DNA from: Anaerolineaceae bacterium UBA6086
GTDB taxonomy: Bacteria; Chloroflexota; Anaerolineae; Anaerolineales; Anaerolineaceae
DNA length: 21,980 nucleotides
Assembly (NCBI GenBank): GCA_002436005.1
Contig: DIXG01000004.1
Location: forward strand, 1-21,980
Reading direction: 5' to 3'
The position numbers and the translations under genes were made by a program. Of the stretch, positions 1 to 7,800 are shown in pieces; position 1 is the stretch's first letter; the number at the start of each line of letters is the position of its first letter. The notes under the pieces were generated by a model. The model did no database searches. It was given only the letters and a program-made list of their open reading frames with translations, and was not told the origin of the DNA.

Positions 1-1899
1 GAGGAAGATACCCTCCTTGTGCTTGACACGCAGCGTTTCATCCAGGGCACAGGTGCAATTCACGCACAGACGGTTATTTCAGAGGGGAGTAATGATAGGA
101 CAGGATTTTCTTACCGTTTCAACCTGCCTGCAGGGGCGGATTGGTCAGATTACGAGACACTCCTGTATGACGTTTGGGCTGAAGTTAATGCCAGCGCCGT
201 TGACCAAACGCCCGACGTGTTTCGCTTCTCATTGGATGGGATGTTTAACTGCATTGAACCAGAGACGAACGGACCCGCCCTGGCACTGGACCAGTGGACT
301 CTTGCCAGTATCCCACTCAAGCCCTATGGGAAGTGTGCCGAACCTGATATGTCAGCCCTGCAGTCTTTCCGCTTTTTCCTGAAGGTCAACCGGATTGATG
401 AAAGCGGTTATTATGACCCGGGAGACGTGGTTGACCTGTGGCTGGATCACTTTCGCCTGGTAGATCAGGATGCCGGCGGTGGGGAGATTCGCTGGCAGGC
501 AGAAGAAGGGATTGATCGATATTACATCTATTTTGACACATTGAATCACGAAGGTCATCCAGCGCCAGATCTGGTTGAATTGACCGAGCCTGTTGAGATT
601 GCCTCCATCACGACGCCGGAATCTGGCGGTTATTTCCACCTGGTTTCCAACGCCACCCTGGGTGATCTGACAGTCTGGTCTGCGCCACCTGTTGAAAAGA
701 TTATGCAGACAACCCAGGCACCTGTGGCGACCCGGTCATTGACCCTGTCTGCGGCCAGGGGAGAGTTTGAGCCAATTCAGCTGGTTGTACGATCGCCCGT
801 TACACAAGAACTGGCAATCCATGTCAGTGATTTTACCCACGAGTCCGCTGGGGCAACCCTTTCGGGAAATTTCGTCAGAATCTTTCGAGTGGATTATGTT
901 GACCTTGAGCGAATATCCGATCATTTTGGGCGCATCATTCCCTGGCCTGATCCGCTTTACCCGATATCCGCGGGTGATGAAGTGACTTTTACCGCTGAGA
1001 TCAACCAGCCGCTGTGGTTCAGGTTTGAGGTACCCCTTTCAGCTGTGCCAGGGATTTATCATGGTGAAATCAGGGTGGGTGATGCTGTCGTCCCGGTTGA
1101 ACTGCATGTGTGGGGTTTTACATTGCCGACGACCTCTTCTCTATTGAGCCATGTGGGTTTGGATTATGCCAGCTTGATGGAAACCTATGGAGGGACAATT
1201 GATGGTGTGCAGCAGGACTGCTATCAGGATTTGAGGGCTGCGATTGATGCCGAACTGGTAAATTATCGCCTGATGGCGGTGGATACCACCGGTTCTGCGA
1301 CGCCACCTGACGGGCTGCTCTATTCGCTCACTGCCTATGAGATCACACAGGCGCAGCGGGAGCAAGTGGAGCTGGGTACGCAGGTCTGGTGGGAATTTGC
1401 ACCTGACGATCTACCCCCGCTGCCTAATCCGGCTGTGCTCGATCGACCGGGGGTAGAAGCACGATATCTCCCATGGCTGGTTTGGCTGGACAGAGTGGAT
1501 GGGCTTTATTATCCTCAAATAGTTGATTGGGATCCTGATCCCTGGGTAACGCCGTTCTCAAACGATTTATCCAACGGCAATGGCTTCTTTTTCTATCCGC
1601 CAAGGGACAACACGCTGGAGTTCAATCCTTGTGACCCTGATAGCATCCGTTTGGTGCCCTCCATCCGCCTGGAATTGCTGCGCGAAGGGTTGGAAGATTA
1701 CGCCTACTTCCGTTTGTTAAATGGTGGGGATCCTGAGGTTGGACAGGTGAACGCGATTGATCCATTTGTCAGCGGGGTCATTGAATCCCGAACATTGTTC
1801 AACCGGGTGCCTTCAGCAGCCGATACGGTACGCATGCAAATGGCTGCCATGATCGAAGCCCGCCAAACCCACATATTTCTTCCGCTGCTGCTGCGCTGA
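1..1899 (+). CDS. Secreted DUF4091 / GH123-like protein, 5' truncated
   Basis: The frame is open to the window edge, so the start lies outside. The GTG at 19 is only the first internal start-like codon. The first ~150 residues look like a beta-sandwich, carbohydrate-binding-like module. The middle has features of the N-terminal beta domain of DUF4091 proteins: 'GEFEPIQLVVRS' (about 760-795) and 'DHFGRIIPWPDPLYP' (about 916-963). The C-terminal part carries the closing DUF4091 block: 'YLPWLVWLDRVDGLYY', 'GNGFFFYPP' and 'PSIRLELLREGLEDYAY' (about 1660-1700). DUF4091 is related to glycoside hydrolase family 123. The stretch between the two halves (1261-1380) is only about 40 codons, where I would expect much more of the TIM barrel, and I find no Asp-Glu catalytic pair ('DEP' type). 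It may therefore be a non-catalytic glycan-binding derivative. The protein ends in 'HIFLPLLLR', a tail I associate with exported Chloroflexota proteins. Family call good, activity doubtful. Confidence 0.8.
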   Translation, partial: EEDTLLVLDTQRFIQGTGAIHAQTVISEGSNDRTGFSYRFNLPAGADWSDYETLLYDVWAEVNASAVDQTPDVFRFSLDGMFNCIEPETNGPALALDQWTLASIPLKPYGKCAEPDMSALQSFRFFLKVNRIDESGYYDPGDVVDLWLDHFRLVDQDAGGGEIRWQAEEGIDRYYIYFDTLNHEGHPAPDLVELTEPVEIASITTPESGGYFHLVSNATLGDLTVWSAPPVEKIMQTTQAPVATRSLTLSAARGEFEPIQLVVRSPVTQELAIHVSDFTHESAGATLSGNFVRIFRVDYVDLERISDHFGRIIPWPDPLYPISAGDEVTFTAEINQPLWFRFEVPLSAVPGIYHGEIRVGDAVVPVELHVWGFTLPTTSSLLSHVGLDYASLMETYGGTIDGVQQDCYQDLRAAIDAELVNYRLMAVDTTGSATPPDGLLYSLTAYEITQAQREQVELGTQVWWEFAPDDLPPLPNPAVLDRPGVEARYLPWLVWLDRVDGLYYPQIVDWDPDPWVTPFSNDLSNGNGFFFYPPRDNTLEFNPCDPDSIRLVPSIRLELLREGLEDYAYFRLLNGGDPEVGQVNAIDPFVSGVIESRTLFNRVPSAADTVRMQMAAMIEARQTHIFLPLLLR

Positions 1900-1920
1900 C
1901 TTCAATCGCTTGACCCCATG

Positions 1921-1929
1921 TGATAGAAT
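1921..1929 (+). promoter_or_regulatory. Extended -10 box for a leaderless start at 1936
   Basis: TGATAGAAT is an extended -10 element (TGN plus TAGAAT at 1924-1929). It is followed by exactly six bases and then the ATG at 1936, so the expected transcription start coincides with the start codon. A weak -35 candidate, TTCAAT, lies at 1901-1906 with a 17-base spacer. No Shine-Dalgarno sequence precedes the ATG. Confidence 0.5.
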
Positions 1930-1935
1930 CCAGCC

Positions 1936-3237
1936 ATGATGGTTAGAAACCCCAAGAAGAACTGGCTGCAAATAGTCTGGCATGGGGTGCGCCTGGCAAC
2001 ACTCCTGATTGTGCTGACGGCGATTCTGGGCGGTTCGGCAATCTCGGTTGGCGGATTGTTGTCCAGGCTGCAGGTGCACACTCGCCAGATCGAATTTGAC
2101 TACAGCAGCTGGACATTGGACGCGATGGCTGCCAAGCTCTCCGGTTATGCATTGAGCCTCAATCGTTTTTTATCCCCTGAAGAACAATCACGATGGGTGC
2201 TGGAGACACTGGCACAGGTAGCACGTGTGGATACCCTCTCGATTGAGGTGCTGATGATCTACTCCGACCCTTCGATTGCAGACCCTGATGCTGCCAGCCA
2301 GTCGCTACGGCAGGACCTGGCACAGTCTGAGGCACGGCTGCAAGCCCTGGCGCCAACGGCTGAGGCGATTTTACAATCCCAGCTGATTGATGTGCTGGGC
2401 GAAGTAGGATTGGATATGGGGGGACAGGTGTTACCCCCGTCACTCTATCGTTCCAGCGATATGCCCTATTCCCTGGTCGTCTCCCCGCGGGATCAAATTG
2501 CGCGTGATCTCGAGATTTCTCTTTCTCCATCAATGACCACCGAGGGGATGGAAGCATTGGAGAATCGGGTGTTCGATGAGCTGGATCGATCCGCGCTGGT
2601 CGTACCGATCGGTGGGATTGGCACCTATCCAACAATGGTCAAGCAATCGAGCAACCTGGTGTGGCTGACGGAGGTGATCGCCCACGAGTGGGTGCATAAC
2701 TTCCTGACTTTGCGCCCGCTGGGAATGAACTATTACACCAGCGAGGACCTACGCACGATCAACGAGACCACAGCAAGCCTGGCGGGCAAAGAATTGGGTC
2801 GATTGATCCTGGAGAAATATTATCCTGACCAGGTACCGCCAGAAATTGAAGCAACGCCTTCAGGCACGCCATCAGGCGGTGGTCTATTATCGCTTGAACC
2901 CGAACCAGAAGTCTTTGATTTCAGGGCAGAAATGCGCCAGACACGCATCAAAGTGGATCGCTTGCTGGCGGAAGGCGAGATTGAGGACGCCGAATCTTAT
3001 ATGGAAGTGCGGCGAGAGTTTTTCTGGCAAAATGGCTACCTGATTCGAAAGCTCAACCAGGCGTATTTTGCTTTTTATGGTGCCTATAATGATGCTCCTG
3101 GCGGCGGTGCAGCAGGTGAAGACCCCATCGGCCCGGCCGTGGTCGCCTATCGGGATCGGTTTGCTTCCCTGGCTGAGTTCCTGAAGGCGATTTCTTGGGT
3201 GAACTCGGTTGATGGATTGATGCGCCGTTTGGATTAA
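1936..3237 (+). CDS. Membrane-anchored putative zinc metallopeptidase (HEWVH)
   Basis: This 433-residue protein matches no family I can name. One hydrophobic segment near residues 17-42 (LATLLIVLTAILGGSAISVG) fits an uncleaved signal anchor, placing the rest outside the membrane. Residues 250-254 read H-E-W-V-H, the zinc-binding HExxH motif. Glu277, in 'NETTA' 22 residues after the second His, is placed like the third zinc ligand of gluzincin peptidases. The region before it (about 70-240) looks alpha-helical. After the active site comes a Pro/Gly-rich linker (about 298-320) and a second helical domain. The C-terminal segment 'PAVVAYRDRFASLAEFLKAISWVNSVDGLMRRL' is amphipathic. The gene follows the DUF4091 gene by 36 bases but appears to have its own -10 box. 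ATG 1936 is chosen; ATG 1939 is the alternative. Peptidase activity is inferred from the motif alone. Confidence 0.7.
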   Translation: MMVRNPKKNWLQIVWHGVRLATLLIVLTAILGGSAISVGGLLSRLQVHTRQIEFDYSSWTLDAMAAKLSGYALSLNRFLSPEEQSRWVLETLAQVARVDTLSIEVLMIYSDPSIADPDAASQSLRQDLAQSEARLQALAPTAEAILQSQLIDVLGEVGLDMGGQVLPPSLYRSSDMPYSLVVSPRDQIARDLEISLSPSMTTEGMEALENRVFDELDRSALVVPIGGIGTYPTMVKQSSNLVWLTEVIAHEWVHNFLTLRPLGMNYYTSEDLRTINETTASLAGKELGRLILEKYYPDQVPPEIEATPSGTPSGGGLLSLEPEPEVFDFRAEMRQTRIKVDRLLAEGEIEDAESYMEVRREFFWQNGYLIRKLNQAYFAFYGAYNDAPGGGAAGEDPIGPAVVAYRDRFASLAEFLKAISWVNSVDGLMRRLD

Positions 3238-3307
3238 TAATCTTTTCTTAAAACCCTCAATGTTCATCTGGGGTTGGCATTTCACTGGGTGGTGATCTAA
3301 AATGGAT

Positions 3308-3313
3308 TATAAT
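3308..3313 (+). promoter_or_regulatory. Possible -10 box upstream of gmk
   Basis: TATAAT lies in the 161-base gap before the guanylate kinase gene and would give a leader of about 80 bases. I find no good -35 at normal spacing (TTGGCA at 3274-3279 is 28 bases away). A second candidate, TATACT, is at 3354-3359. Nothing else is recognisable in 3238-3398. Confidence 0.3.
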
Positions 3314-3398
3314 CAATGCTTGAACATGGGCAGGTGAACATCGTCCATTTTTCTATACTGGCTGAAAGGTTACCCTCCCAGGGATTGAATAAACACTT

Positions 3399-4025
3399 AT
3401 GACAGAAATTGATTTTGAAATAAAGACACCAGAAAATGCCCCGCTGTTAATTGTGATTTCGGGCCCATCTGGCATCGGTAAGGATACGGTTGTAGAAGGA
3501 TTGAAAGAACGGAATCTCCCCTTTCGTTTTGTGATCACAGCCACCAGCCGACCGCCGCGTGATAACGAAGTTGATGGGCGGGACTACTTTTTTTACACCC
3601 CGGAAGAGTTTGAAGCGATGATTGCTGCCGATGAATTACTGGAGCACGCCTGGGTGTATTCAGCTTACAAAGGCGTTCCCAAGTGGCAGGTGCGCAAAGC
3701 CCTGGCAAGTGGTGAGGATGTGGTCATGCGCCTGGACGTCCAGGGAGCGGAAACGGTTCACAACCTGTGCCCTGATGCGATCTTGATCTTCCTGACCGCC
3801 AGCAGTGAGGAGGAGTGGCTGCAGCGATTGAGGGATCGGCGCAGTGAAACTGAGGAAGAGCTGCAATTGCGGATTGCAACGGCAAAAGGTGAATATGAGA
3901 AACTGGATATTTTTGATTACATCGTCTTGAACCAGGAGGATAGGCTTGACGAGACTCTGGATGTGATCGAAAGCATCATCACTGCTGAGCACCACCGGGT
4001 TCATCCCAGAAAAGTGGTGCTATGA
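3399..4025 (+). CDS. gmk: Guanylate kinase
   Basis: This soluble enzyme phosphorylates GMP to GDP with ATP in purine nucleotide metabolism. The P-loop is 'GPSGIGKDT' at residues 22-30. The GMP-binding segment follows as 'TSRPPRDNEVDGRDYFF', then 'LDVQGA' (about residues 111-116), all in the order expected for Gmk. At 208 residues it has the usual family length, with a short extra N-terminus. An in-frame TAA at 3390 limits the start, and ATG 3399 is the only good choice. No strong Shine-Dalgarno is present; AGGGA at 3380-3384 is 14 bases away. The P-loop carries Asp29 where many Gmk proteins have Ser. Its stop codon overlaps the rhomboid start (ATGA), so the two are cotranscribed and probably translationally coupled. 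Confidence 0.93.
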   Translation: MTEIDFEIKTPENAPLLIVISGPSGIGKDTVVEGLKERNLPFRFVITATSRPPRDNEVDGRDYFFYTPEEFEAMIAADELLEHAWVYSAYKGVPKWQVRKALASGEDVVMRLDVQGAETVHNLCPDAILIFLTASSEEEWLQRLRDRRSETEEELQLRIATAKGEYEKLDIFDYIVLNQEDRLDETLDVIESIITAEHHRVHPRKVVL

Positions 4026-4780
4026 GCGATCCAGCTCCCCAGATTGAGCAAGAACAACCCTCGACACAGGTTCGGGTTCAGATTCCAAATTCCAAACCCA
4101 TTGTCACCTACACGCTGATCGGCGTGACGGTTTTAGCGTTTGTTATTCAGAAATTAGTTCAGACCTTGACCGGTTCAGATCTCCTGTTTTTCTTTGGCGG
4201 GAAAATCAACCAGTTCATCATGCTGGGACAGGTCTGGCGACTGATCACACCGGTGTTATTGCACGGATCCATTTTGCATATCGCACTGAACATGTATGCA
4301 CTTCACATGATTGGCCGCAGGTTGGAACGGTTTTATGGTCATGGCAGATTTTTGCTGCTCTACTTGTTGGCTGGTTTTGCTGGCAACGTTCTTTCCTTTG
4401 TCCTCACCCCCGCACCTTCGCTGGGTGCGTCTACCGCAATCTTCGGATTGCTGGCTGCTGAAGGCGTCTTTATTTTTCAAAACCGCAAGCTATTTGGTCC
4501 GGTGCGCACCCGCCAGGCGATGATGGATTTTGGACTGATCCTGTTCATCAATTTAGCTTATGGGTTCATGCCTGGAACCAATATTGACAACATGGGTCAC
4601 ATTGGGGGCTTTCTTGGCGGCGTTTTCTTTGCCTGGAAAGGCGGGCCGCTGCTCAAAATTCGCGGTCAAACGCCATTTTTTGATATGGTCAATGTGCGCA
4701 AAAATGGTGATGTCCTTTTGGCAAGCATGGTCGTCTTTTTTGGGTTTGTCATCATTGCGATGATCCGATTTTTAGCCTGA
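4022..4780 (+). CDS. Rhomboid family intramembrane serine protease
   Basis: This polytopic inner-membrane protease is expected to cleave substrate transmembrane helices. The catalytic Ser is Ser137 in 'GAST' and the catalytic His is His193 in 'NMGHIGGFLGG'. The 'HGSILHIALNMYAL' segment supplies the conserved His/Asn of the second helix. About six to seven hydrophobic segments are visible (around residues 35-50, 85-100, 110-130, 133-150, 167-180, 187-205, 232-252). The first ~25 residues are polar, Pro/Gln-rich and probably cytoplasmic. At 252 residues the size is normal for a compact bacterial rhomboid. Ser137 is followed by Thr where GlpG-type enzymes have Gly; this is a tolerated variation as far as I know. 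The start overlaps the gmk stop by four bases. Substrates are not indicated by the context. Confidence 0.9.
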   Translation: MSDPAPQIEQEQPSTQVRVQIPNSKPIVTYTLIGVTVLAFVIQKLVQTLTGSDLLFFFGGKINQFIMLGQVWRLITPVLLHGSILHIALNMYALHMIGRRLERFYGHGRFLLLYLLAGFAGNVLSFVLTPAPSLGASTAIFGLLAAEGVFIFQNRKLFGPVRTRQAMMDFGLILFINLAYGFMPGTNIDNMGHIGGFLGGVFFAWKGGPLLKIRGQTPFFDMVNVRKNGDVLLASMVVFFGFVIIAMIRFLA

Positions 4781-4837
4781 CACCCAATTATTCTCTCTTC
4801 ATTACAATTCTAATAAGCGAAATTCTCACTAGAAACG

Positions 4838-4878
4838 AGACGGGATAGACCCGTCTTCATGCGTCAAGGTCTATCCCG
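4838..4878. terminator. Hairpin pair between convergent genes
   Basis: An 11-base perfect inverted repeat, CGGGATAGACC at 4841-4851 and its complement at 4868-4878, has a 16-base loop. Its left arm also takes part in a second, mutually exclusive 7-base stem, AGACGGG at 4838-4844 with CCCGTCT at 4850-4856 (5-base loop). It lies between the 3' ends of the rhomboid gene (+) and the alpha-2-macroglobulin gene (-), the usual place for a bidirectional terminator. The T-tracts are poor on both strands, so terminator function is likely but not certain. Confidence 0.55.
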
Positions 4879-4891
4879 GTGATTTAGTTGT

Positions 4892-7800
4892 TTAGTTGAT
4901 GGTCAAAGTCTTGCCAGTTGATGTGCCCATCACCTCAGGATAGAAGAATTGCCAGGCGTGTGCTGGTAAGACCTGGAACACACCCCGTTGAATGGGGAGA
5001 AGTTCATAGGTGAGTGTGTAGGAACCAGCTGGGAGGAAATCAGCAGTCCATAAGAGATGGTCATCATAGATTTGGGGGTCGTTAAAATACCACCAGCCCC
5101 AGCCGTCCGCAAAAGGCTGGCGGGGGTCAAAGGGCGGTAGCGGTTCCTCAGGGTAGGTCTGGGTCGTGCGCAACGCTTGGTTGATCACCTCAGTTCCTGC
5201 GGGGATAAAATCTTCCAGCATGAAGTGATATAAATCTTGCGCACTGACGATGTTGATTGCCACGGTTATCCTATGTGGTAAGGCTCCTGTGCCAAGTGTG
5301 ATGGCGTCAATGGACACACAATCTTCGCTTCCAGGGCAGCCTGAGCCCGCCAGGTAGAAGTCTTTTTGCAGGTTGATGCCGCGGTTAATGGCTTTGGCAT
5401 TGGCTGCAGGCTGGTAAGCGAAGAGGTCTGCACGGTAATAGAGTGTCCCCGGACCGGGGCTGCGTTCGATCAGGAGGGCATTGGGTGAGACCTGGCGGAG
5501 CTGGTCGATGGGTGTGATGGTTGTAATCGATGCAAGCGGTGTCGTTCCTCCGGATTCACCTTCGGCTACCACGATCTCGTTCAGTGAGGCTTGAAATGTG
5601 TAATCTGCCTGGTAATCGCCGGTTCCTTGCAAAGCCTTTATCATCGCCATCAGGGACCAGGTTGTCTCAAAGGGTGATCCCCAGATTCCGGATGCGTTAC
5701 GGTGGGCGATTAGATACTGCAGCGCCAGGGGCAAACTGGTGGATGCCGGGTCGAGCTGTGCCAGGGCGTAGAGCACCACAGCAGTGTTGTAGACCGGTGT
5801 GCCTGGCTGCATCCACATGGCTTGTTCGCTTTCCCAGTGAACCCCTGTGGACGATCGAGTAGCAATGGCTTCGATATCTGACAGAAGGGTGCGGATACGG
5901 TCATTTGTTCCGCTGGTCTCTTGGATTGTGAGCGCAAGCAAAGACAACGCCCAGGGACTCAGGTCTGTTCTGCGGATATAGAGGCTTTCCAGGTGTGAAT
6001 CTACCCCGGAATTGCGATTCCCCAGCACAAAGAGCTGGAATGCAAGTTGATCCAGCTGCCAATTTAGCCCAATTTCAGCCGGGTCTTGTAATTGAAAAAG
6101 CAGGAAGTCGACTGCACGTTCAAGGGAGACATCATCCACGTCAAGTTCTGCCTGGAGAGCCTGGTCCAGTCCGAAAAGGACATACGCGGTGATGAAGGGG
6201 TCGGATGTGCCGTTTGTGTGATTGCCCTCAGCCCACCACGACCAGCCGCCATCCAGGCTTTGGGCATCCAGCAGCAAACGGATGCCTTCATTCACTAAGA
6301 ACGTAAGGTTTTCGGCAAGTTCAGGGGATTCAATGTCCAGTTTGGACAGTGCCTGGTATGTATTCAGGTTTGCCAGCAAGCGAGAGAGGATTGTGATCGT
6401 GTCCTCGTAGGGTTCGTTTTCGAGCGCTTGCAGGCTCTCCAAAAGCATGGCTGTGAGCGAAGGGGTGAGCTCGAGGGTGATATGCCCGGAAGATGGCACG
6501 ATGGTAAGGGGGAGACTCACGACTTCCAGCCGCTGTCCTTCATCGAATAGCTGCCCGGATGTGCTGAAGGTTTGGGGCATCAGGTAGTTTAGGATGGGAA
6601 GATTTCCCCAAGTGGGCGTGCTGGCGTCGGACAGAAAGCCTGAAACCGCCTGAAAAACCAGCTCCACCGGCTGCGTGCTGTCCACATTGCCCATCCATGT
6701 CGCCAGGGTTTCGTTGCCCGATTCAATTCGCACAGATTGTGTTTTTTGGGTTTCGTCCCGTAAATTGAATCCAGTCGCAAACAAGGAGACATCTACATCC
6801 AGGGGTTCAGAAGTGTTGTTATGCACAACAGCAGCTATTTCAACATGATCTCCATTGACGAGGAAGCGCGGTGTCACCGGGCGAATCATGAGGTCTTTTT
6901 GGGTCACAATCTCCGCTTCTGCCTGCCCGACCAGGTAGTCACTGGTCAGACCGCGCACGTCCACCACCCATGTGGTGAGGGAATCGGGCAGCGGAATTGA
7001 GAGCTGGGCGGTGCCATCGGCGCCAGTGACCACCTCTGCTTGCCAGTAGGCCGTATCGGGGAAGTCCTCACGCAAATTGATCTCAGGCTCTGCTTCTCCG
7101 CCGCCCATACCAAGATCAAGATTTGAAAGAGCCATCTGGCTGGCGTAGGTTTTTAGAGAAAGGCTGGTCTGAACCGAAAGTGGTTGCTGATGATAGAGGG
7201 CATCAATAATCGATGGGCTGTTGGATTCGATCAGTGCCAGCAGAGCCTTATCGACGACTGCGACTGAAAATTCTCCCTGAACAGGATTACCCCGTTGGTC
7301 CTGGATTAAAAGCGTTGCAGAAACGGTCTTGCCAGGTTGTGTTTTTGTGGGAACAATTTCAAGCTGGACATCCAGTGTCTTTGAGAGAGGTAAAACTGGG
7401 AGGTGCAGTAAGCCCTGGCGGTAATCCGGACGCCCATCCGCATCTTTCCCCAGCAAAATGGCAGTGAAGTAGATGTTCGGAATGGATTCGGGTGTGATGG
7501 GCAGGGAAAACATAGTCCCTGAGCCGGAAATCTCGAGAATTTGTGTCTCCATTACTTTTCCCCGCTCAACTGTGATCATTGCTTTTGCGCCTTCGGGGAA
7601 GGGATTTGGAATGAAGATTTGGGCAATTTGGCCGGGCTGATAGTTGTCCGTGTCGGCAGTCAGCTGTAACTGGTTTTGAGGTTGATGTGGCCAGATTGCG
7701 CTGGATTCTCCGCTTACCCACAGCACCACCTGGGTGATCGCTTTGCCGGACTGGAGTGTCAGCTGGTAGGTTCCGGGGTTTGGCGGGGTGAACTCAAGTT

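Noticed and set aside
17..382. Overlapping 121-codon frame inside the first gene
   Set aside because: It is an alternative frame of a well-supported coding region, with no domain and Cys/Ser-rich random-looking composition.
2159..2635. 158-codon frame opposite the metallopeptidase gene
   Set aside because: It is antisense to a gene with clear motifs, and its Pro/Arg-rich composition is typical of antisense shadows.
3238..3398. Riboswitch or small RNA in the gap before gmk
   Set aside because: I found no strong stem, no terminator and no recognisable aptamer motif, only possible -10 boxes.
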